From Phycisphaerales bacterium (GTDB taxonomy: Bacteria; Planctomycetota; Phycisphaerae; Phycisphaerales; SM1A02): a DNA stretch of 64,000 nucleotides. The translations under genes were made by a program, and so were the position numbers. The stretch covers positions 109,181 to 173,180 of the forward strand of contig JAKVBU010000007.1 in NCBI GenBank assembly GCA_022446885.1. The letters run 5' to 3'. Positions 26,612 to 34,307 of this stretch are shown here, one piece after another. Position 1 is the stretch's first letter, and each line of letters opens with the position of its first letter. The notes below the pieces were generated by a model. The model was not told the DNA's origin. It was given only the letters and a program-made list of their open reading frames with translations, and made no database searches.

Positions 26612-26798
26612 GGATCACCTCCTCGGCATCAGGCCCCTTCCAGTTCAGCCGTCGCTGCTCGTGACGCAGCCGCCAAACTCCTTTCCCTTCGGCGTCCCGA
26701 AGGCTCGACCGCCGGCCATTGGGGCCAGACGATGGTGGGGGGCGGCGAATGCCACAGGGCCTGTTGCAGACAAGCGCCGCTCGGCCCCACCACTGCAA
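26595..26798 (-). CDS. Possible small protein (67 codons), unrecognised
   Basis: The second half (VWRLRHEQRRLNWKGPD) is basic, has neighbour-like codon use and ends just after the perfect Shine-Dalgarno of the next short frame. The first half is Pro/Arg-rich and less convincing, and the start is not preceded by a ribosome site. Low support; recorded because no other gene explains this gap. Confidence 0.2.
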   Translation of the reverse strand: MQWWGRAALVCNRPCGIRRPPPSSGPNGRRSSLRDAEGKGVWRLRHEQRRLNWKGPDAEEVIRDPNS

Positions 26799-26846
26799 AG
26801 TGCATCGGACGAGTCGATCGAGGCGGTCCAGAAAATGATCAGTGTT

Positions 26847-28472
26847 TCAGGTCTGCAACACGCCGGTGCGATACTCGCCTTCGATCGGGAAGGTCGACGC
26901 GATCTGTAGTGCGTCCATGAGTTCGTCGCGGGTGCGGTGCGGTTCGATCAGGCGATCCACCCAACCACGGGCGGCACCGTATCGAATGTCCTGCTGCTCG
27001 CTGTACGACGCCGTGATCGCCTGCAGTAGCGCATCTCGCTCTTCTTCGTCGATCTCTTCGCCCCGCCTCTTGCGCGCTGCCAAGTCGATCTGCAGCAGCG
27101 TGTTGGCAGCCGATGCCGCCCCCATCACGGCGCAGCGGCTCCCAGGCCAAGCCAGCGTCAGGAACGGATCGAATGCCCGTCCGCACATGGCGTAGTTGCC
27201 CGCCCCGTATGAACCGCCTGTGATCAGTGAGATCTTCGGCACGATGCAGTTGCTCATGGCGTTCACCATCTTTGCGCCACTGCGAATGATGCCTTCCTGC
27301 TCAGAGTCGCGCCCCACCATGAAGCCGGTCGTGTCGTGCACGAACACAATGGGAATGCGCTTCTGGTTGCAGTCCATGATGAATCGAGCCGCCTTGTCGG
27401 CGCTTTCGACGTAGATCACCGCCGGCATGTTTGCGCTCTTCGACGGCCCGGCCTTACCACCAGGCATGACGCGTTGTGTCATCTCTCGCTGATTGGCGAC
27501 GATTCCACAGGGCCGCCCGCCGATGCGGGCATACCCACACACGATCGAACCGCCGAATTCCGCCCGGTACTCGTTCCAAGATCCACCATCGACAACGCAC
27601 TTCAAGAGCTCGTTGACGTCGTACTGCTTGGCGGGATCATGCGAGAAGACCTCATAGATGTCACTGATGCCCCTGTCTGGTGGGGCGGACTCAACCGGCG
27701 GCCCTTGCACCGGCTCGGTGCGCATGTCTGAGAGCACCAGGTCGCGCAGACGCTTGAGGCAGTGCTCGTCATCAGGCTCCCTGAAGTCCACCGTGCCCGA
27801 GACGGAGGCGTGCATCTGGGCTCCACCAAGCGACTCACTGTCAACATCCTGACCGATGGCCGCCTTGACCAACGCCGGGCCAGCCAGATACAGGCCACTG
27901 CCTTCGGTCATCAACAGCGTGTCGCAGAGCACCGGCAGGTATCCACCACCGGCGACGCAGTTACCCATGATCGCCGCCATCTGGGGGATGCCATCGGCAC
28001 TGATGACGGCGTTGTTGCGGAAGATCCGACCGAAGTCGTCGGTGTCGGGAAACACATCCTCCTGCAGTGGCAGAAAGACTCCAGCTGAATCGACCAGGTA
28101 CAGCAAGGGAAGCCGTGCTCGGCGAGCGATTTCCTGCGCCCGGATGATCTTCTTGCAGGTCATCGGAAAGAACGCGCCGGCCTTCACCGTCGCGTCGTTG
28201 GCGATCACCATGCAGACTCGCCCCTGCACCACAGTGATCGCGGTCACGACACCTGCGCCAGGAGCACCGCCCCACTCTTCGTACATGCCCCATGCGGCAA
28301 ACAAGCCCAGTTCGAACAGCCAAGTGTCGGCGTCCTTGAGCCGATCGATGCGTTCGCGAGCGGTCAGGCGACCGTTTCGGTGCTGTCGCTCGATTCCACG
28401 CTCACCGCCACCGAGGCGAATGGTCTCGGCCTGTTCAATGAATTCGGTGGTAGCCCTCTGAAGATCGCTCAT
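26847..28472 (-). CDS. Acyl-CoA carboxylase, carboxyltransferase subunit
   Basis: Carboxyltransferase of 541 residues from the propionyl/methylcrotonyl-CoA carboxylase family: it moves CO2 from biotin to an acyl-CoA. N-half shows RLTARERIDRLKD and SAGVFLPLQEDVFPD; C-half shows FVHDTTGFMVGRDSEQEG and GGSYGAGNYAMCGRAFDP, glycine pairs forming the oxyanion holes. The VFLP/Q pattern and length favour the methylcrotonyl type over AccD. No biotin carboxylase or biotin carrier is adjacent, so partners are encoded elsewhere. Its ATG shares one base with the lipB stop (TGATG), so translation is coupled to lipB. Confidence 0.88.
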   Translation of the reverse strand: MSDLQRATTEFIEQAETIRLGGGERGIERQHRNGRLTARERIDRLKDADTWLFELGLFAAWGMYEEWGGAPGAGVVTAITVVQGRVCMVIANDATVKAGAFFPMTCKKIIRAQEIARRARLPLLYLVDSAGVFLPLQEDVFPDTDDFGRIFRNNAVISADGIPQMAAIMGNCVAGGGYLPVLCDTLLMTEGSGLYLAGPALVKAAIGQDVDSESLGGAQMHASVSGTVDFREPDDEHCLKRLRDLVLSDMRTEPVQGPPVESAPPDRGISDIYEVFSHDPAKQYDVNELLKCVVDGGSWNEYRAEFGGSIVCGYARIGGRPCGIVANQREMTQRVMPGGKAGPSKSANMPAVIYVESADKAARFIMDCNQKRIPIVFVHDTTGFMVGRDSEQEGIIRSGAKMVNAMSNCIVPKISLITGGSYGAGNYAMCGRAFDPFLTLAWPGSRCAVMGAASAANTLLQIDLAARKRRGEEIDEEERDALLQAITASYSEQQDIRYGAARGWVDRLIEPHRTRDELMDALQIASTFPIEGEYRTGVLQT

Positions 28473-29173
28473 CAGGCCTGTGATTCTACCGCTCGCATGG
28501 CCAGTTCCGCCCTGGCACACAGAATGTCCGCAAGGCGGGCCTTGACCGCATCGAAGTTCGGTGGATCGCCCAACTCCTGCGCCATGCTCGTGACGGCTCG
28601 ACCATGCAGCCCACAAGGCACGATGACCTCGAAAGCCTCGAGATCCGGGGCCACGTTCAAGGCCAGTCCATGCATCGACACCCACCTCGACACACGCACG
28701 CCCATGGCGGCGATCTTGCGAGCCCCCGATCCGTGAGGCACCCAGACACCGGTGGCCGATTCGTCTCGTTGCCCCGTGATGCCAAACTCGCCAAGCAGTT
28801 CGATGACCGTGCCTTCCAGCCATCGCATGTACTCGTGCAATCGCAGCCCGAGCCGATTCAGATCGAGAATGGGGTAGGCCACCAGCTGGCCCGGACCATG
28901 CCAGGTGACATCGCCGCCCCGATCAGTCTGTTCCAACTCGATGCCACGGGCGGCGAGGGCCTCGGCATCCAGCAGCACATGGCCCGCCGCCTCAGGCCGA
29001 CGGGTCACCGTGACCACTGGGGGATCGTGCTCAACCAGCAGGAGCACCTGCCGACCCCCGGCACCGCGGTCCGCGATGACCTCCTGCTGCAGGTCACGCT
29101 GCAATTGGAGCGCATCGGCCCATCGCATGGCGCCCAGATCCCTGACTTCAATGGTCGTGCTCGAGGGTTCCAA
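28472..29173 (-). CDS. lipB: Octanoyl-[ACP]:protein octanoyltransferase LipB
   Basis: LipB moves octanoate from acyl carrier protein onto lipoyl domains (first step of lipoate assembly; LipA follows). 233 residues, with the family motifs RGGDVTWHGPGQLVAYPI (about 73-90), ATGVWVPHGSGARKIAAMGV with the catalytic Lys, and VPCGLHGRAVTSM with the catalytic Cys. The best start is a TTG at 29173; no ATG precedes the homology. TATCAT ends 8 nt before it. It serves the E2 partners of dihydrolipoyl dehydrogenase encoded at 6.9 kb. lpxA diverges from it only 27 bp away. Confidence 0.92.
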   Translation of the reverse strand: MEPSSTTIEVRDLGAMRWADALQLQRDLQQEVIADRGAGGRQVLLLVEHDPPVVTVTRRPEAAGHVLLDAEALAARGIELEQTDRGGDVTWHGPGQLVAYPILDLNRLGLRLHEYMRWLEGTVIELLGEFGITGQRDESATGVWVPHGSGARKIAAMGVRVSRWVSMHGLALNVAPDLEAFEVIVPCGLHGRAVTSMAQELGDPPNFDAVKARLADILCARAELAMRAVESQA

Positions 29174-29200
29174 GACCGTCGATGATAGGATCCGCGACCG
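29174..29200. promoter_or_regulatory. Compact bidirectional promoter between lipB and lpxA
   Basis: Only 27 bp separate the two start codons. TATCAT on the minus strand (29182-29187) sits 8 nt before the lipB TTG, and TAGGAT on the plus strand (29186-29191) sits 9 nt before the lpxA ATG; the two -10-like hexamers overlap. If used, both mRNAs would be leaderless or nearly so, and their -35 regions would lie inside the opposing gene. Confidence 0.4.
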
Positions 29201-30022
29201 ATGGCGGACATCCACGACACCGCGATCCTCACCGGCGACGTCCAACTCGCAGACGACGTGGTTGTCGGCCCCGGCTGCATCTTCGACGGCACCGTCGGCC
29301 CCGTCGTGGTGGGCGGAGGCTGCCGCTTTGTGGCCCGCACCTACGTCACCGGACCGACCACCATCGGCACCGGCAACACGATCTGGCCTGGCGCGAGCCT
29401 CGGCACACCCCCTCAAGATGTCAACTACGACCCTTTCAAAGCGGGGTCCGGTCTCATCATCGGCAACGACAACGTCTTTCGCGAGTGCGCCACCGTGCAC
29501 CGTGGCAAGACCGAAGCGCCCACCCGCATCGGTGACGGCAACTACTTCATGACCAGCGCCCATGTCGGGCACGACAGCCAGGTGGGCAATGGCGTTGTCA
29601 TGGCCACAGGGGCAATGCTGGGCGGGCACACGATCATCGAAGACAAGGTGATTCTGGGCGGGGCCTCGACGATTCACCAGTTCGTGCGCATCAGTCGAGG
29701 CTGCATGGTTGCCGGCCTGTCTGGCAGCACCTGTGATGTACCACCCTGGTGCATGGTGACGAGCGTCAACCGCATCACCACCCAGAATGTGGTGGGCCTT
29801 CGTCGCAGCGAATTGTCTGAAGATGAAGTCAAGTCGCACCGCGATGTCTTCAAGATCATGTACCGAAGTTCCAAGACGGTGCCGGACATCAAGGCCACAC
29901 TGCAAGCCATGGCCGACGAAGGCGATGGTGTCGCCGGTGAGTACGTCGCCTTCTTCAATGCAAGTACGAGGCCCCTGTGCCCCGGCCCCAATCGAAGCGG
30001 CCCTCGCCGCTCGGGGCGCTGA
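29201..30022 (+). CDS. lpxA: UDP-N-acetylglucosamine acyltransferase LpxA
   Basis: First enzyme of lipid A synthesis: transfers a 3-hydroxyacyl chain from ACP to UDP-GlcNAc. 273 residues with left-handed beta-helix hexapeptide repeats (IxxGxx pattern from residue 8 to about 190), SAHVGHDSQVGN containing the catalytic His (about residue 124), and the helical C-terminal domain (LRRSELSEDEV...). The Pro/Arg-rich last 15 residues are extra. Only 27 bp from lipB; the next gene starts 1 bp after its stop. LpxC, LpxD and FabZ are not adjacent. Shows that the organism makes lipid A. Confidence 0.93.
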   Translation: MADIHDTAILTGDVQLADDVVVGPGCIFDGTVGPVVVGGGCRFVARTYVTGPTTIGTGNTIWPGASLGTPPQDVNYDPFKAGSGLIIGNDNVFRECATVHRGKTEAPTRIGDGNYFMTSAHVGHDSQVGNGVVMATGAMLGGHTIIEDKVILGGASTIHQFVRISRGCMVAGLSGSTCDVPPWCMVTSVNRITTQNVVGLRRSELSEDEVKSHRDVFKIMYRSSKTVPDIKATLQAMADEGDGVAGEYVAFFNASTRPLCPGPNRSGPRRSGR

Positions 30023-30023
30023 C

Positions 30024-30806
30024 ATGCAGGGGTTGCAGTTGATCGTGATCGGCTCGGGATCAGCAGGCAATGCAACGCTGCTGCATCTCAACGGCGAAAC
30101 GCTGCTCATCGACGCGGGCCTCTCACCACGCCGAACACACCGGGCCTGCCGTGATCTTGGATGGCCAGCCCCCTCACACATCCTGCTTACGCACCCAGAC
30201 TCCGACCATCTGTACCGAACCTGGTCCACCTTCACGAATCGGGGCGACGTCACGTTGCACATGCACCAGCACCATGTTCCGTGGGCGAGGGCTGCCGGGT
30301 TTGAGATGCACGGCATCCGCACGTTCGAAGACACCTGCCAAGTCGCTGGCGTCATGGCCCAAGTGCATCTGGCGGCGCACGATGACCACGGCACCTGTGC
30401 ATTCGTGATGACGGTGGATGGGGTGCGCATCGGGTGGGCGACCGATCTTGGTGCAGTACCCCAGTCGCTCCTGCAGGCCTTCGCCGATGTCGATCTACTC
30501 GCCATTGAGAGCAATTACGACCGAGCCATGCAGGAAGCCTCTGATCGGCCCGAGTTCCTGAAGGCACGAATCATGGGCGGCAATGGCCACCTCTCAAACC
30601 GACAGGCACTGGATGCCGTCTGCACGATTGCGCAGACCGCCCCCTTGGAACAGATCATCCTGCTGCACCTGTCACGCCAGTGCAATTGCCCCAACCGCAT
30701 CAACGCCCTGTGGCAAGATCATGCGCCACATCTGGCTGACCGCTTGCTCGTAACTCATCAGCACGAGTGGACGCGTGTTCGCGGCCTCAGTGCTGTGGCC
30801 AACTGA
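30024..30806 (+). CDS. YycJ/VicX-like metallo-beta-lactamase-fold protein
   Basis: MBL-fold protein of 260 residues with the YycJ-type opening IGSGSAGNATLL and LLIDAGLSPR. The metal motif HxHxDH is HPDSDH at residues 57-62: first His, Asp and last His are present but the second His is Asp. A later NGHLSNRQA region matches the family's second His pair and HLS ends the core. YycJ relatives are nucleases linked to cell-wall regulation or mismatch repair. Starts 1 bp after lpxA and overlaps the convergent unknown gene by 20 bp. Activity with an altered metal site is uncertain. Confidence 0.8.
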   Translation: MQGLQLIVIGSGSAGNATLLHLNGETLLIDAGLSPRRTHRACRDLGWPAPSHILLTHPDSDHLYRTWSTFTNRGDVTLHMHQHHVPWARAAGFEMHGIRTFEDTCQVAGVMAQVHLAAHDDHGTCAFVMTVDGVRIGWATDLGAVPQSLLQAFADVDLLAIESNYDRAMQEASDRPEFLKARIMGGNGHLSNRQALDAVCTIAQTAPLEQIILLHLSRQCNCPNRINALWQDHAPHLADRLLVTHQHEWTRVRGLSAVAN

Positions 30807-31530
30807 GAACCACACCCGCCCCCGGCGTCATCGCGCCCACCCAGCCCTCGACTGGATCGGGCAACTCGAATCGAGCCCCGCCCAACACACGAGGGGCAAG
30901 TAGTGGCGTCGCATCCTCGGGCCCGTCCACGTCGGCGTTCAGCACCAGATCACGTGCCCAGCGGCCATCGGTATCGAGCACCCGCCACACCTGCACCCCC
31001 GCATTGAGCGGCTGCGCCCGAAGGCCCGGCACGAAATGGCTCAGCATGGGTTCTTGACGATCAACCCACCAGCCCACGGGGGTTCCCGGCAGCAAGACCG
31101 TGCCTGCCAGAGCCAGCAGCAGCGTGCCCTCATCACTGCTCGCTGGCACACCCTTGGGCAGCGCTGGTACCTGCAAGGGGCCTTCCCCCTCCCAGATCAA
31201 CGTCCAACAGAACGTCAGGTGAAGATCTGACAATGCGTCTTGGGCCGCCTGCCGAGCCTCAAGCAAGACCCCCGGAACTTGACTGAACTGACCCTCAACG
31301 GCCTCATCCACCCGATGCAACATGGCTCGAGCGAGATCCAGTGCGCCCGCCCGCTCCTTCAATGGCAGACCCGGCACCTCCGGCAGCGCCTGCGAGAGCG
31401 CCTGGCACGTGATCAAGTGCGGCAATGCCTGCTGCAAGGGCCCATCATCAACCTGATCGATAGCTCGAGCCATGCGAGCCATGTCTGTCCAATGGGCCAG
31501 CAGGGCCGTCCACGTGGTGATGTGGGCCAT
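30787..31530 (-). CDS. Conserved-looking hypothetical protein
   Basis: Unrecognised protein of 247 residues, no signal peptide or membrane helix. The N-terminal half is helical and Leu/Ala-rich (about 1-100); the C-terminal half is beta-like with several Trp residues (VGWWVDRQEP, VQVWRVLDTDGRWARD). Composition and codon bias are those of a real gene. A longer frame begins 39 nt earlier but AHITTWTALLAHW after the ATG at 31530 is the better start. It is a single gene between divergent ftsK and convergent YycJ-like gene; no functional hint from context. Confidence 0.65.
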   Translation of the reverse strand: MAHITTWTALLAHWTDMARMARAIDQVDDGPLQQALPHLITCQALSQALPEVPGLPLKERAGALDLARAMLHRVDEAVEGQFSQVPGVLLEARQAAQDALSDLHLTFCWTLIWEGEGPLQVPALPKGVPASSDEGTLLLALAGTVLLPGTPVGWWVDRQEPMLSHFVPGLRAQPLNAGVQVWRVLDTDGRWARDLVLNADVDGPEDATPLLAPRVLGGARFELPDPVEGWVGAMTPGAGVVLSWPQH

Positions 31531-31711
31531 GTGCCGGAGTTTACGTGGCCGCCCCTGCCCGGAATCCACCGAAACAGCCCCCGAAGTGACCTCAAGGGCC
31601 CCTGAGCGTGCTCTGAACCCTTCAACTCATCCCTAGGGAAGGTTCATATTGACCTCCAAATGCCCCTGATGAGCTCAGAACAGGGCTAGTTGCTGGCCCT
31701 GAGACAGTCTG

Positions 31712-34231
31712 ATGTCCGATGTATCTCCCGCCATGGCCGTTTCTTCCGCTGCTCGATCGTCAGGTTCCATCGACTCCAATGGGTCTCTCAAGTGGGCCAT
31801 TGGCCTGCTGCTGGCAGGCGCATGGATCTTCGCCGCCATTTCGATGGTCTCCTTCAACTGGGCCGACTGGCCCTCGCATGCAGTGGCCGTGCACAACACG
31901 CCGACGGCCAACCTCGGAGGGGCCATGGGCGCCCTGCTGGCCTACTGGTCGTACCACTTGGTCGGCCTTGGGGCCTGGATCGTGCTCATCGCACTGGGCG
32001 CCTGGCTGGTGCTGGAGTTCATGGGCCGCTCGCCGGGCCACTGCACGCTCCGCATGGTCGGCCTCCTGCTGGCCGCGGTGTCCTTCTCAACCCTGCACGC
32101 CCTTGTGCTACCAACGAGCCTCGGCATGGCGCCAAGCCCCGGCGGCATCGTCGGGCACGCGATCGCGGGCGCACTCGTGCCGGCCATGGGCATGTTGGGG
32201 TCCGTCATGGTGGTGCTTGCCCTGCTGCTGGCAGGGCTCACAGTGGCCGCCGACGAACTCATGCTCGCTCTTCCAGGCGCACTCTGGCGTGGTGCCAAAG
32301 CGACCGCTGCCCGCACGCCTCGGCCCAAGCGTGGGCTGCTCAAGCGTCTGTCACTGCGGCCTGAACATGCCCCCCGCACCCCTCGGAAGCCCCTCGACGT
32401 GGTTGAAGTCGATGACGAGGTCGAGCCGGAAGACGAGTGGGAAGACGAGTGGGAAGACGAGGAGGAAGAAGAGGAAGAGGATGAAGAAGCGTGGGACGAG
32501 GTGGAGGATGAGTGGGAAGAGGAGGAAGACGAAGAAGCAGCGCCTGAACCCAAGCCACGCAAGAAGTTCACCCGTGCCCAATTGCGGGAGAAGATCGCAA
32601 GTATCCCCGGCAAGTTCTTTGGGGGCGCCACTGAAGAAGCCAAGGACGAAGATCTCCAGCGCGAGACGTGGGAGGGATACGAATTCCCCACGGTTGAAGT
32701 ACTCGAGTCGCCGGAAACCGACTTCTCCGAGAAGGTCGAGGAGATGGTCCGCGAGCAGGCCCAGATTCTGGAAGAGACGCTCAACACATACGACATCGAA
32801 GCAGATGTCACCGGCATTGAGTCCGGGCCAACGGTCACGCTCTACTCAGTACGGCTCGCGCCGGGCACTCGAGTGTCGCGAATCAAGAGCATTGATCAGG
32901 ACATTGCCCGTGAATTGGGTGCGCAGAACATTCGCATCGTGCCCAACACCGCCGGCCGCACGAGTGTGGGCATCGAGGTACCCAACCCGACCCGCGAAAA
33001 AGTGCGCCTCAAGGAACTCATCAGTTCGGGCGCTGCCAAAGACATGGTGCTTCCCATGTTCCTGGGCAAGGACGCCAGCGGTGAGCCGCTCGTGGAAGAC
33101 CTCACCCGCATGCCACACATGCTGGTATCGGGCACAACTGGGTCGGGCAAGAGTGTCTGCATCAACACAATCATCATGTCGTGGCTCTTCCTCAAGCGGC
33201 CCGATGAGGTGAAGTTGATTCTCGTCGATCCCAAGATGGTCGAACTCAAGATGTTCGCCGACATCCCGCATCTGGCCTGCCCGGTCGTGACCGAAATGAA
33301 CCGCGCTGCGGCGATTCTCGAATGGGCCGTTCGGAAGATGGAAGAGCGATACGCCCTGCTGGCAGAGGCCGGCGTGCGCGACATCCGCTCCTACAACGAC
33401 CTCACCAACGACGAGCGTATCGAGATCTTCGAGCCCGAAAACGATGTGGAAGAAGCACGCATTCTCGCCAAGCTGCCCTACATCGTGTTTGTCATCGATG
33501 AACTGGCCGACCTCATGATGACCAACAAGGAGGTCGAGCAGTCGATCGTCCGCATTGCCCAGAAAGCACGGGCTGTTGGCATCCACCTGATTTTGGCCAC
33601 GCAGCGGCCCTCAGCGCAGGTCGTCACCGGCTTGATCAAGTCGAACATGCCCTGCCGCATGAGCTTCAAGGTGTCCAGCGGTATGGACAGCCGCATCGTG
33701 CTCGACACGAAGGGCGCCGAATTGCTGCTGGGGCACGGCGACATGATGCTCGTCACACCGCAGAAGCCCAATGTTCGACGCGCTCAAGGCACGCTCGTTG
33801 ATGATCGGGAGACCCGCAGCGTCGTGCGATTCCTCAAGGATGTCGCCAAGCCCAATTTCGAACAGTCGTTGATCCGAATCAAGCAGGGCGGCGACGGTGA
33901 GATGGGCGGTAAGGCCGTCGAACGCGACCCGCTCTTCGATCAGGCAGTTGAGATCCTCATCGAGACCGGACGTGGCAGCGTCTCACTGCTGCAGCGACGC
34001 ATGAGCATTGGCTATAGCCGTGCGTCACGGCTGGTGGACCAGATGGGTACGGCCGGCATTCTCAGCGATCACAAGGGGTCGGTCGCCCGCGAAGTGCTCA
34101 TCACTCAAGAAGAGTGGGAAGAGATGAAGGCCATGGAGGCTGAGGGTGACGCTGGCGACCTGACCTACGAGGAAGACCCCGACGGCCTCGACGCTGTACC
34201 GGATGAGTACGAAGACGAGTACGCGGCCTGA
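31712..34231 (+). CDS. ftsK: DNA translocase FtsK/SpoIIIE
   Basis: Septal DNA pump of 839 residues that clears chromosome from the division site and aids dimer resolution. Four membrane helices lie at about 27-185. A short, extremely acidic linker (about 230-275, nearly all Glu/Asp with Trp) replaces the long Pro/Gln linker of E. coli. The motor follows: alpha domain, Walker A GTTGSGKSV near 475, Walker B FVIDELADLM near 592, then the gamma winged helix (about 750-810, RRMSIGYSRASRLVDQM) that reads KOPS-type sites. No Shine-Dalgarno is visible before the ATG. It ends 76 bp from the convergent dnaN stop. Confidence 0.95.
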   Translation: MSDVSPAMAVSSAARSSGSIDSNGSLKWAIGLLLAGAWIFAAISMVSFNWADWPSHAVAVHNTPTANLGGAMGALLAYWSYHLVGLGAWIVLIALGAWLVLEFMGRSPGHCTLRMVGLLLAAVSFSTLHALVLPTSLGMAPSPGGIVGHAIAGALVPAMGMLGSVMVVLALLLAGLTVAADELMLALPGALWRGAKATAARTPRPKRGLLKRLSLRPEHAPRTPRKPLDVVEVDDEVEPEDEWEDEWEDEEEEEEEDEEAWDEVEDEWEEEEDEEAAPEPKPRKKFTRAQLREKIASIPGKFFGGATEEAKDEDLQRETWEGYEFPTVEVLESPETDFSEKVEEMVREQAQILEETLNTYDIEADVTGIESGPTVTLYSVRLAPGTRVSRIKSIDQDIARELGAQNIRIVPNTAGRTSVGIEVPNPTREKVRLKELISSGAAKDMVLPMFLGKDASGEPLVEDLTRMPHMLVSGTTGSGKSVCINTIIMSWLFLKRPDEVKLILVDPKMVELKMFADIPHLACPVVTEMNRAAAILEWAVRKMEERYALLAEAGVRDIRSYNDLTNDERIEIFEPENDVEEARILAKLPYIVFVIDELADLMMTNKEVEQSIVRIAQKARAVGIHLILATQRPSAQVVTGLIKSNMPCRMSFKVSSGMDSRIVLDTKGAELLLGHGDMMLVTPQKPNVRRAQGTLVDDRETRSVVRFLKDVAKPNFEQSLIRIKQGGDGEMGGKAVERDPLFDQAVEILIETGRGSVSLLQRRMSIGYSRASRLVDQMGTAGILSDHKGSVAREVLITQEEWEEMKAMEAEGDAGDLTYEEDPDGLDAVPDEYEDEYAA

Positions 34232-34247
34232 GCGCCGCACACGGCGC
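34232..34247. terminator. Hairpin between convergent ftsK and dnaN
   Basis: GCGCCG-CACA-CGGCGC immediately after the ftsK stop. No T-run on either strand; likely a 3' end hairpin rather than a classic intrinsic terminator. Confidence 0.35.
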
Positions 34248-34307
34248 AGCACAACATTGCCGCGGCATGGCAGCCATTGACGTGCGTACTTTCTGTGGCT
34301 CAGCGAC

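Larger units (their letters stand above)
26450..26846. other. Leader region with perfect Shine-Dalgarno, short frames and a terminator
   Basis: 397 bp between the carboxyltransferase stop and the YdeP start. On the minus strand it carries, in order, a possible 67-codon frame (26595-26798), a perfect anti-16S sequence AGGAGGTGATCC at 26612-26623 followed by a 13-codon frame starting GTG at 26611, an overlapping 25-codon frame (26521-26598), and an intrinsic terminator at 26480-26510 only 30 bp before the YdeP start. It could be a leader/attenuator of the oxidoreductase or a short peptide gene with its own terminator. Function is not known. Confidence 0.5.

Noticed and set aside
26605-26623. 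Plus-strand GGATCACCTCCT resembling the 3' end of 16S rRNA
   Set aside because: No other 16S sequence is present; it is the complement of an ideal Shine-Dalgarno on the minus strand.
31942-32838. 298-codon frame antisense to ftsK, very Ser-rich
   Set aside because: It is the mirror of the acidic Glu/Asp codons of FtsK (reverse complement gives Ser runs); no homology or ribosome site.
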